The notes under the pieces are model-generated. The model worked only from the letters and a program-made list of their open reading frames with translations. It did no database searches and was not told the origin of the DNA. From positions 1 through 7,414 of the forward strand of contig NZ_CALNBI010000489.1 in assembly GCF_937874145.1 (NCBI RefSeq): DNA of 7,414 bases, written 5' to 3'. The translations under genes and the position numbers were made by a program. Below, one piece after another: positions 1 through 6,866 of the stretch. The DNA comes from an uncultured Chitinophaga sp. GTDB lineage: Bacteria; Bacteroidota; Bacteroidia; Chitinophagales; Chitinophagaceae. Within the stretch, counting starts at the first letter, position 1; each line of letters begins with the position of its first letter.

Positions 1-201
1 TTCGCCATAGTCAACGATAATAGCACGTTTCTTAAAGCGGATGGTGTCGCACCGTTTCCGGATATCTGTTTCAAGTTCATTAGAGAATGCGGGGTGTAAT
101 TTTCGCAGCATGCTGATCATTTCCCCGATCATATTTTCAGCCTGGTCGACGGGTATTTTTTCCGCAAGCCCGTCATTTGTTAGGTTCCACCAAAAATTCA
201 T
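1..201 (-). CDS. Hypothetical protein, N-terminal 67 residues (runs off left edge)
   Basis: An open frame starts at an ATG (201-199, minus strand) and stays open to the window edge, giving 67 residues that begin MNFWWNLTNDGLAEKIP. The sequence is hydrophilic and probably mostly helical, with an acidic/amphipathic stretch (about residues 15-35) followed by a basic one (about 48-60). There is no signal peptide or membrane segment. I do not recognise the family and see no catalytic motif. It points the same way as the small HTH-like gene at 405-605 but lies 200 nt downstream of it, so shared transcription is possible but not shown. No Shine-Dalgarno sequence sits at a normal distance; the region just before the ATG is AT-rich. 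Support is the open frame and plausible composition only; an open frame of this length can arise by chance. Confidence 0.45.
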   Translation of the reverse strand, partial: MNFWWNLTNDGLAEKIPVDQAENMIGEMISMLRKLHPAFSNELETDIRKRCDTIRFKKRAIIVDYGE

Positions 202-404
202 ATTTAGTTTTTAGGGGTTGACATGTTCAGGGAGGGGGATAGCCTCCTGGTTTTGCGGAGCGTATTTTCAACACTAAACATTTTGATGAACAAAAGGTTT
301 AAAGGATGCCGGTGTTTTTCTGGTAAATCTGGATTGCAGATAAAGTTGTAGGTAGTTTACATGTAGCGAGATTACAGGCAGTTTGCGATAATGCCGGAAG
401 GTAG

Positions 405-605
405 TCAGAAAAACTCTTTCACATCAGATGGCGCAATACCTACAAATGCGCAGAACTCCGCAACCGAAACATATTGACCCGGTTTTTTCTGAAAATACGC
501 CCGTAGCTTCTGCATGAGATCCCGCGCACTACGTTCTCCCTTTCCGAGGATCAACTGGATATCTTTTGTTGTGATGACTACTCTATGCGGTAAATTCTTA
601 CCCAT
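405..605 (-). CDS. Small HTH-like DNA-binding protein, 66 aa
   Basis: A complete 66-residue protein (start MGKNLPHRVVITTKDI, end DVKEFF). The arrangement 'ITTKDIQLILGKGERSARDLM' (residues 11-31) reads as a helix, a turn and a second helix with basic and Ser/Arg residues. It is followed by a basic linker and a short segment, 'YVSVAEFCAFVGI' (45-57), of the kind seen at the end of small excisionase- or MerR-like winged-helix proteins. From memory, short proteins of this pattern are common in Bacteroidota genomes and usually annotated as hypothetical. It lies divergent to the cassette starting at 812, and its upstream region (within 65 bp of its start) carries the 10-bp phased repeat array. I infer a local regulator, possibly autoregulatory and acting on the divergent genes. 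The DNA-binding role is inferred from helix pattern only; no essential residue can be checked. Confidence 0.68.
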   Translation of the reverse strand: MGKNLPHRVVITTKDIQLILGKGERSARDLMQKLRAYFQKKPGQYVSVAEFCAFVGIAPSDVKEFF

Positions 606-630
606 ATGCGATAGATTTTGGTGAGGTCAA

Positions 631-670
631 AACCGGAAATACGCGGAAAATTCCGGCAAAATCCGGCAAT
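631..670. promoter_or_regulatory. Four 10-bp repeats in helical phase (putative operator / bent DNA)
   Basis: Four consecutive decamers start at 631, 641, 651 and 661. Each carries CGG at the same offset (634-636, 644-646, 654-656, 664-666), preceded by C or G and followed by a short A-rich run. Three have CCGG and the second has GCGG. The spacing is exactly one helical turn, so the CGG cores lie on one face and the A-tracts are in phase, which favours intrinsic curvature. The array begins 26 bp upstream of the HTH-like gene and lies about 140 bp upstream of the divergent cassette. A further CCG-containing stretch continues to about 682 with the register lost. An operator for the neighbouring regulator is inference; the periodic repeat is seen directly. 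Confidence 0.5.
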
Positions 671-702
671 TCCGACCGTCCGATTTTTGAGGTATTTCAC
701 GT

Positions 703-749
703 CATCCTACTTTCAGGATGTAATTACACCCATCACACTGATCATGTGA
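703..749. promoter_or_regulatory. Two short inverted repeats upstream of the cassette
   Basis: CATCCT (703-708) and AGGATG (715-720) form a perfect 6-bp inverted repeat with a 6-nt centre. TCACA (733-737) and TGTGA (745-749) form a second one with a 7-nt centre. Both lie between the phased array and the ATG at 812. They could be protein-binding dyads or small hairpins in the 5' leader. No clear Bacteroidota -33/-7 pair was found in this stretch. Dyads this short can arise by chance. Confidence 0.25.
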
Positions 750-811
750 ACGCCTGAATGGCACGGCGATGCAAGTGCCAATATTCATGAAAAACATTTA
801 AACGAATTTTT

Positions 812-1684
812 ATGTCAAACAAACAAGAAGGGTTACTGCAGCTCACGGGCTCAACCCAAAAAATGATTTTCTTCAGAAAGAAGAACGGTGAATTCGGACT
901 CAAACGGAAAGGCGGTGTCACATCTGAACGATTCAGGAACGACCCCAACTTCGAACAGGTTCGGCTGAACACGCAGGACTTTGCCAAAGCGGGCAAAGCC
1001 GGTAAGCTCATCAAGCGCGCATTCGGTACCATAACACCGAAGCAGGCTAACAGCACACTGTTCCCCAGGCTGACGAAAGCCTGCAAAGCGGTGATCAAAT
1101 CCGACCTGGAGCATGAGCGGGGGCAGCGCACCCTGCTGGAAGGTGACACAAATTTGCTCGTCAATTTCAACTTTACCGAAGCCGGAAATTTCGACAGCAT
1201 TTGGCTGGTTCCGATTTCCCATTCAATTGACAGGGTTGCGGGTACCGTTGGCATCTCACTGCCGGCATTCATCCCGGCGGAAATGGTCGTTTCCCCGGAC
1301 AAGGCTACGCATGTAAAGTTGAGGATGGGCGCTGCCGCCATCGATTTCGAAACCGGTGAACATGCCTTTTCTGAAGCAGGCGCCAGCGAAATTGTTCTGG
1401 GCAAAACCACGACAGGCCCGGTAGAACTGAGTGCACAAATTCCACAGGGTACGACAGATCCGGTTTTTATTGCGATAGTCATTGAGTTCATGGAACAGGA
1501 AGGTAATATCATGTATCCCATCCTCAATAGCAGATTCCTGCTGATGAAGATGGTTGCGGTGGATGTACCCGATTGCTCCAACACCACCCTTTTTTCAGAA
1601 AGTGCGAAACATTGGAATGTTCCTCACGGCTATTGCCGCCGCAATTTTCGGATTGCCGGGCGAGCTTCCACAGGTCGTTATTGA
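812..1684 (+). CDS. Bacteroidota-restricted family protein of unknown function (290 aa as read; natural end probably near residue 252)
   Basis: The protein starts MSNKQEGLLQLTGSTQKMIFF. It matches a pattern I recall from many Bacteroidota proteins of unknown function: a short 'KQ-G-L-L/I-L-x-G-T' opening and a 'FYKRK..GY..RKKGG'-like segment (here residues 20-35). Then come 'ER.RNDP.FE..R.N..DF..AGKAGKL.R..F' (39-71), 'SRLTK..K.VIKSD..HERGQR' (81-106) and a beta-rich C-terminal half (about 115-250). No signal peptide, transmembrane segment or enzymatic motif is visible. Family members, as I recall them, end soon after a motif equivalent to 'YPILNSRFLLMKMVAVD' (235-251). Here the frame runs about 39 residues further into a basic, Cys-containing, unstructured-looking tail that overlaps the next gene in another frame. 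The usual stop has probably been lost. The start ATG follows an A/T-rich leader with no Shine-Dalgarno. It probably forms a unit with the downstream small membrane protein. Confidence 0.75.
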   Translation: MSNKQEGLLQLTGSTQKMIFFRKKNGEFGLKRKGGVTSERFRNDPNFEQVRLNTQDFAKAGKAGKLIKRAFGTITPKQANSTLFPRLTKACKAVIKSDLEHERGQRTLLEGDTNLLVNFNFTEAGNFDSIWLVPISHSIDRVAGTVGISLPAFIPAEMVVSPDKATHVKLRMGAAAIDFETGEHAFSEAGASEIVLGKTTTGPVELSAQIPQGTTDPVFIAIVIEFMEQEGNIMYPILNSRFLLMKMVAVDVPDCSNTTLFSESAKHWNVPHGYCRRNFRIAGRASTGRY

Positions 1685-1757
1685 AATCGCTGCCGTGACG
1701 GCTATTATAGGCAGTGTAATGGCCGGACTCGGACAGTCAGCGGTCAAAGATGAGTAA
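1563..1757 (+). CDS. Small two-helix membrane protein (holin-like in shape), 64 aa
   Basis: Read from ATG 1563, this gives 64 residues starting MYPIAPTPPFFQKVRNIGMF. The motif 'APTPPFFQKVRNIG' (5-18) matches the N-terminus of a small membrane-protein family I recall from Bacteroidota, with the pattern 'APTPKFFKKLRNIG'. Two hydrophobic segments follow (about 17-33 and 38-57), separated by a short 'GLPGELPQ' turn, and the end is charged (VKDE). This resembles a holin in architecture, but lysis function is not shown. A TTG at 1554 in the same frame is an alternative start. Two in-frame TGA codons at 1542-1547 rule out a longer N-terminus. The first 122 nt overlap the 3' part of the preceding frame. 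Of the two overlapping frames, this one carries the recognisable protein, so it is preferred over the tail of its neighbour. Translation may be coupled to the upstream gene. Confidence 0.7.
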   Translation: MYPIAPTPPFFQKVRNIGMFLTAIAAAIFGLPGELPQVVIEIAAVTAIIGSVMAGLGQSAVKDE

Positions 1758-1782
1758 AGAATAATTGTAAGAAACGTTGATC

Positions 1783-1809
1783 AGGGGCCCCTGCCTTGGT
1801 GGGGGCCCT
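1783..1809 (+). terminator. GC-rich hairpin after the membrane-protein gene
   Basis: GGGCCCC (1785-1791) pairs perfectly with GGGGCCC (1802-1808) around a 10-nt loop. The first arm also sits inside a 12-bp perfect palindrome (1782-1793). It lies 25 nt after the stop of the small membrane protein. No T-run follows directly, so it may act as an mRNA 3'-end stabiliser or pause site and not as a true intrinsic terminator. Confidence 0.4.
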
Positions 1810-1907
1810 AAGTGTACCAGGTTTTGGGGAGGGCGATTTTTCATAAGCGTATTTTTGTTGTGGATGAAATATTCAATCTTCCCGGTTTCCTCTCTGAAGC
1901 ATATGGG

Positions 1908-1990
1908 GTATCAGGGTACGCTTGATACTAAGCTAATTTGTCTGCAAATTAATGAAATGGACTGTCCATATCAATACCCTGAAGTTGATA
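1908..1990. other. Intergenic stretch with nested inverted repeats
   Basis: Three stem-forming pairs follow each other. GTATCA (1908-1913) pairs with TGATAC (1923-1928), extendable by two further pairs including one wobble. TAATTTG (1934-1940) pairs with CAAATTA (1945-1951) around a 4-nt loop. TATCAA (1969-1974) pairs with TTGATA (1985-1990). TCAGGGTA (1911-1918) is also the exact complement of TACCCTGA (1975-1982), which would be an alternative long-range pairing. No convincing coding frame is present. It could be the leftover of a mobile or recombined segment, a structured 3' UTR, or chance in AT-rich DNA. Confidence 0.3.
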
Positions 1991-2004
1991 AATGTCATCA
2001 AATT

Positions 2005-2026
2005 AAAAAAGCCATAAGACTAAATC

Positions 2027-2038
<12 letters not shown>
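2005..2038. terminator. Bidirectional intrinsic terminator between converging genes
   Basis: Six A (2005-2010) precede a perfect 9-bp stem, GCCATAAGA (2011-2019) with TCTTATGGC (2025-2033), loop CTAAA, followed by five T (2034-2038). With a T-run after the stem on both strands it can terminate the plus-strand cassette and the minus-strand helicase gene. The TAA stop codon of the helicase (2029-2027) and its last lysine and proline codons are part of this element. Confidence 0.87.
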
Positions 2039-3324
<1,286 letters not shown>

Positions 3325-3480
3325 TGTATATATGCTTTTTTAAATATAGGTAATATGTAAAGATAAGGATAAATCCGGCACTGCGGGCACGATTCATCCA
3401 TTAAATCCGCGCTAATTCCGCTTTTGGCCGCATGTTAAAGCCGGAAGCCGCTGCTGGCGGAATCATAACGACGGGAAAGA

Positions 3481-3522
3481 AATCCGTTTGCCGTAGGAAC
3501 GAATCCGTTTCGCGTAGCAGGC
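3481..3522. repeat. Imperfect 21-bp direct repeat upstream of a promoter element
   Basis: AATCCGTTT occurs at 3481-3489 and again at 3502-3510, exactly 21 bp (two helical turns) apart. The similarity continues through a shared CGTAG (3492-3496 and 3513-3517), about 15 of 21 positions in all. The second copy ends about 18 bp before the -7 element at 3540. It may be a two-site operator, but this is inference. Confidence 0.35.
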
Positions 3523-3539
3523 GGGATGGGAGGGTAGCC

Positions 3540-3547
3540 TATCTTTG
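3540..3547 (+). promoter_or_regulatory. Bacteroidota-type -7 promoter element (TATCTTTG)
   Basis: TATCTTTG is a perfect match to the TAnnTTTG -7 consensus of the Bacteroidota primary sigma factor. Transcription would start about 6-8 nt downstream, leaving a short A-rich leader of roughly 12-14 nt before the ATG at 3567. No good -33 TTG-type box is visible at the usual distance, so activity may depend on an activator or the nearby 21-bp repeats. The element also supports choosing ATG 3567 over any upstream start. Confidence 0.58.
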
Positions 3548-3566
3548 CGGCGACAAAAACAAGATC

Positions 3567-4229
3567 ATGAAAAAGTTAACCCTGCTATTCCTTTCCATCA
3601 TCCCGCTCATCCTGCTGGCCGCCGCCGCAGGCAAGCGTTCCACCCGGGCCAGGCAGCTCCCTGCCCCGCAGGCGCCCGTTACTTCACCGGCATCTGCGCC
3701 TTTCCAGATAGAAGGCAACATCTTCCGCCTGCCCGCCGGCGTTTCGCTGGCAGCCGGATCCATGAAGGGCCACAACGCCCGGGCGTGCTCCTGCGATGCG
3801 GATCACGAAGTACAACGGTATGGGGACGGCTGCCTGGTGCGCCTGCGCTTCCGCCTCCGCAACCACACCGCCGCCGCCGTCAAAGTAACCCTGCCCGCAG
3901 GGCTCGTGTTCCACAACCGGTACGACCGTTCCTGCGACGCGCTGCTGGCGCGCGCCGTGGAGCTCAGCATACCCGCCGGCACCACCGCCGGCTTCCACCT
4001 CGATCTTTTCGGACTGTACCAGTCCATTCCAAAAGCCGGTCCCGAAGGGCCTTACCGCTTCGGCCCCGTGTCCGGCAACTACGATCTCCAGGCGTTGCTG
4101 ATGACGCTGGAGAACAAATCCCTGGCCGACGTGCATAGCCTTGCCGTGGCCCAGGAGGCAATATGGGAGGTTACAAATGGCCATATCCCGAGCGCCGGCC
4201 TCGCAGGAAAAATGGCTCAGTTGCCCTGA
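3567..4229 (+). CDS. Secreted protein of unknown function, 220 aa
   Basis: The N-terminus, MKKLTLLFLSIIPLILLAAAAG, is a classic Sec signal peptide, with basic n-region and long hydrophobic core. No lipobox cysteine follows, so it is predicted to be periplasmic or exported and not a lipoprotein. A Pro/Ala-rich linker (about 28-45) leads into a beta-rich domain (about 46-150) with cysteines at 74, 76, 89 and 123, able to form disulfides. A helical end carries 'QEAIWEVTNG' (196-205). That beta-domain plus '(A)xWxVT' arrangement recalls extracellular domains of unknown role in other bacteria; I cannot name the family. The frame could extend to 3432, but that would translate the promoter and place the signal peptide internally, so ATG 3567 is chosen. 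It is flanked by its own -7 element and terminator, suggesting a monocistronic unit. Confidence 0.82.
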   Translation: MKKLTLLFLSIIPLILLAAAAGKRSTRARQLPAPQAPVTSPASAPFQIEGNIFRLPAGVSLAAGSMKGHNARACSCDADHEVQRYGDGCLVRLRFRLRNHTAAAVKVTLPAGLVFHNRYDRSCDALLARAVELSIPAGTTAGFHLDLFGLYQSIPKAGPEGPYRFGPVSGNYDLQALLMTLENKSLADVHSLAVAQEAIWEVTNGHIPSAGLAGKMAQLP

Positions 4230-4286
4230 GGCCGCGTGAAAAATCACACAGACTGAGCACCATCACTGCAGGCTCACCGCCGCAGC

Positions 4287-4321
4287 GGCCGCTCCCTTGC
4301 CGGGGCGGCCTTTTATTTTTT
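4287..4321 (+). terminator. Intrinsic terminator after the secreted-protein gene
   Basis: GGCCGC (4287-4292) pairs with GCGGCC (4305-4310), and CCC (4294-4296) pairs with GGG (4302-4304) across a single bulged T, leaving a 5-nt loop. A T-rich tail (TTTTATTTTTT, 4311-4321) follows immediately. It separates the 220-residue secreted protein from the downstream hydrolase gene. Confidence 0.86.
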
Positions 4322-4402
4322 GGGAAAGTATAACGGTAACGGTTGTTGAAACGCTCTTATACCTGAAAGCCTGTTTCATTACATCAACCAAACCCCTCAC
4401 CA

Positions 4403-6739
4403 ATGCCTGGAATTTTACGTATCCTGCTGCTTTGCAGCCTTTTCCCGGCCATCACCCTGGCGCAGACGCCCCCGAAACGTGAGCTCCGCGGCGCCTGGGT
4501 AGCCACTTATCTCAATATCGACTGGCCCAACCGGTCGCAGACGCCCGCCCAGCAAAGGGCCGCCTTTATCGCCATCGCCGACCACCACCGCGCCACCGGC
4601 CTCAACGCCCTGTACGTGCAGGTGCGCAGCCAGTGCGACGCGATGTACGCCAGCGAACTGGAGCCCTGGTCGGCCGACCTCACGGGCACGCAGGGCAATG
4701 CGCCCTCCTCGCCCTGGGACCCCATGGCTTTCGCCATCGAAGAATGCCATAAGCGGGGCATGGAATTCCACGCCTGGATCAATCCCTACCGCGCCGTAGG
4801 CAACGCCAACAACCTGCCGGGCTTCGCCGCCTCGCATGTGGCCAAAGCACACCCCGAATGGCTCCTCAGCCAGGGTACGCTACGCGTCCTCGATCCCGGG
4901 CTGCCACCCGTGCGCGACCACATCTCCGCCGTAATCGCGGATATACTCCACCGCTACGACGTGGATGGCATTCATTTCGACGATTACTTCTATCCCCCCA
5001 ACGCACCCGCCGGCACGGCGCCTTACAACGATTCGGCCACGTTTGCGGATTATCCCCGCGGGTTTACCGTAAAGGCCGACTGGCGGCGCGATAACGTGAA
5101 CCTGCTCATCCAGCGGGTGTACGACAGCGTCAAAACCATCAAGCCCTGGGTGAAATTCGGCGTGAGCCCCTCCGGCATCTACCGCAACAGCACCAACCCC
5201 GACATCGGCTCGCCCACCGGCGGACTGGAGCATTACACCACGCTGTATGCCGACACGAAGCGGTGGCTGCAGGAAGGCTGGGTCGATTACATCATGCCGC
5301 AGGTGTATTGGTGGATCGGGCAGCCCGGCGCCAATTACGGCGTGATCGTGCCCTGGTGGAATAACCAATCCGCCGGCCGCCATATTTACATCGGCATCGC
5401 CGGGTACAAAATGGGTGACGCGGCAGCGGGCGCAGGGTGGACCGATTCCACCCAGATCCCGCGCCAGATCCGGATGAACCGCAGTCACGCCAACGTGTAC
5501 GGGCAGTCGGTGTACAACACCACCAGCTTGCGCGTCAATACCCGGAAAGGTTTCCGTGATTCGCTGCGGTTGTTCATGTACGCCAAACCTGCGTTGCTGC
5601 CCGCCATGCAATGGCGCGACAGTATCGCCCCGGCGGCTCCGTTCGGGTTGAATGCCGTGCAGGCGGGTGATGATGTGCAATTGTTCTGGTGGCACAACGG
5701 CGACCCCGGCGACCAGCTGAACAGGGCGCGCCAGTTTGCGGTTTACCGCTCCACCACACCCGTGATCGATACCAGTTCCATGGACCAGTTCCTGGCTGTG
5801 ACGCCGGTGGATTCCGTGAGTTATACAGACACTTCTGCCTTGCCGGGCATTACTTACTATTACGCTGTTACCGCGCTCGACCGCTATCATAACGAAAGTC
5901 CACGTTCGGGCCTGGCCGCCAACCTCGCGCCCACGATCCAGGGGCCGGGTAACCAGTGGCTTTTCGGGGATGCGGATTGCGGCGCTCCCTTGCCCGATTA
6001 CCGCGACTCCGTGACGTTGGACAATCCGGAAGGCGTTGTTGTAACGCAGTATCCCGTGCCGGGCAGCCGGGTGCGGCATAACGATAACGTGTATTTCATT
6101 GCCACCAACGCCGGCGGGAAATCCGATACCGCGATGCTGACGATCGGGTTGAAAGACACGCTGCCACCCGTTTTTACGGAAATCGTCCCTTCGCCGGGAT
6201 TGCTGAACACCCCGAACAACAAAATGGTGACGGTAGCCCTGAATTACACGGCAACGGACTGCGGCCCGGTTACGCGAACCGTAACGGTGACCAGCAACGA
6301 ACCGGATAACGGCAGTGCGGATTGGCAGGTGGTGGATGCGAACACCGTGAAGCTCCGCGCGCAAAGAAACCCGCTGGGTAACGGGCGCGTGTACACGATC
6401 ACGGTTACCGCCACCGATACTTCCGGCAATTCGAGCGTGGAAACGGCTTACGTGCTGGTGCCGGGCAACAAGCCCTGGACCCATGGCAACGGCCTGGCCG
6501 CCACGGTGCTGCCCAATCCCACGTTCCATCAGTTTGTGCTGATGCTGGTGAGCAAGAGCCAGCAGCCGATCGGCATCCGGGTGTACAACAGTGCCGGCGC
6601 ACTCGTGGAAACCCGCCAGGGACAAGCCCCGAATTCTTCCGTTACGCTGGGAAGCAATTACCTGCCGGGCATTTACTACATCGAAATCTCGCAGGCCAAT
6701 ATCCGCCAGCTGTTGAAGGTGATCAAGCTGGGACATTAA
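4403..6739 (+). CDS. Secreted GHL10 (DigH/YddW-like) glycoside hydrolase with FN3, Ig/HYR-like and T9SS sorting domains, 778 aa
   Basis: A signal peptide (1-20, MPGILRILLLCSLFPAITLA) precedes a glycosyl-hydrolase-like 10 domain (PF02638 type, about 26-365). Its hallmarks are 'RGAWVATYLNIDWP' (29-42), 'FHAWINPYR' (122-130), 'DGIHFDDYFYP' (188-198, with the acidic pair D193/D194), 'GVSPSGIYRN' (253-262) and 'VDYIMPQVYW' (294-303). The family includes E. coli DigH (YddW), which cuts peptide-free peptidoglycan glycan strands. A similar cell-wall role is plausible, but the substrate is not shown here. An FN3 module (about 408-505), a HYR/Ig-like module (about 510-583) and another Ig-like module (about 588-687) follow. 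The last 80 residues (697-778), with the 'LPNPT' opening and 'LPGIYYIEI...LLKVIKL' ending, form a type A T9SS sorting domain. The product should therefore cross the outer membrane and be secreted or surface-attached. Terminators on both sides suggest a single-gene unit. No clear -7 element was found upstream. Confidence 0.93.
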   Translation: MPGILRILLLCSLFPAITLAQTPPKRELRGAWVATYLNIDWPNRSQTPAQQRAAFIAIADHHRATGLNALYVQVRSQCDAMYASELEPWSADLTGTQGNAPSSPWDPMAFAIEECHKRGMEFHAWINPYRAVGNANNLPGFAASHVAKAHPEWLLSQGTLRVLDPGLPPVRDHISAVIADILHRYDVDGIHFDDYFYPPNAPAGTAPYNDSATFADYPRGFTVKADWRRDNVNLLIQRVYDSVKTIKPWVKFGVSPSGIYRNSTNPDIGSPTGGLEHYTTLYADTKRWLQEGWVDYIMPQVYWWIGQPGANYGVIVPWWNNQSAGRHIYIGIAGYKMGDAAAGAGWTDSTQIPRQIRMNRSHANVYGQSVYNTTSLRVNTRKGFRDSLRLFMYAKPALLPAMQWRDSIAPAAPFGLNAVQAGDDVQLFWWHNGDPGDQLNRARQFAVYRSTTPVIDTSSMDQFLAVTPVDSVSYTDTSALPGITYYYAVTALDRYHNESPRSGLAANLAPTIQGPGNQWLFGDADCGAPLPDYRDSVTLDNPEGVVVTQYPVPGSRVRHNDNVYFIATNAGGKSDTAMLTIGLKDTLPPVFTEIVPSPGLLNTPNNKMVTVALNYTATDCGPVTRTVTVTSNEPDNGSADWQVVDANTVKLRAQRNPLGNGRVYTITVTATDTSGNSSVETAYVLVPGNKPWTHGNGLAATVLPNPTFHQFVLMLVSKSQQPIGIRVYNSAGALVETRQGQAPNSSVTLGSNYLPGIYYIEISQANIRQLLKVIKLGH

Positions 6740-6770
6740 GGTATATTCATCCAGAACCATACATGAATAG

Positions 6771-6801
6771 AACAGGGCCGTCCGCATAGGGCGGCCTTGT
6801 T
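6771..6801 (+). terminator. Hairpin terminator after the hydrolase gene
   Basis: A 13-bp stem, 6771-6783 with 6789-6801, closes around the loop GCATA and includes two G-T wobble pairs. The core is GGCCG with CGGCC. The 3' arm ends in TTGTT and continues into a T/C-rich stretch, not a pure T-run, so termination is likely but weaker than at 4287-4321. The A-rich start of the 5' arm could also make it work on the opposite strand. Confidence 0.7.
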
Positions 6802-6866
6802 GCTTCTTGCGGTACGAATGTGCGGGGCGCTGTTTTCTTTTCGATGATTTCAGCGTATATTCCATA

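Noticed and set aside
631..670. CRISPR-like or tandem-repeat array
   Set aside because: The units are only 10 bp with no spacers and are degenerate outside the CGG core; an operator or curved DNA fits better.
733..749. CRP-type binding site
   Set aside because: The half-sites are inverted relative to the CRP consensus (TCACA...TGTGA, not TGTGA...TCACA) and the spacing is odd.
742..1587. 281-codon open frame on the minus strand
   Set aside because: It is antisense to the cassette protein at 812 that matches a remembered family pattern, and it would run through the cassette's promoter region.
1782..1809. Attachment site or integron recombination site
   Set aside because: The GC palindromes could suggest one, but no integrase, tRNA or matching second site is in the window.
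3432..3566. N-terminal extension of the secreted protein to 3432
   Set aside because: It would translate the promoter element and bury a typical signal peptide 45 residues inside the protein.
4880..6865. 661-codon open frame on the minus strand
   Set aside because: It is antisense to the clearly identified GHL10/T9SS protein. Its translation is rich in His, Arg, Val and Gly with no domain, as expected opposite GC-rich coding.
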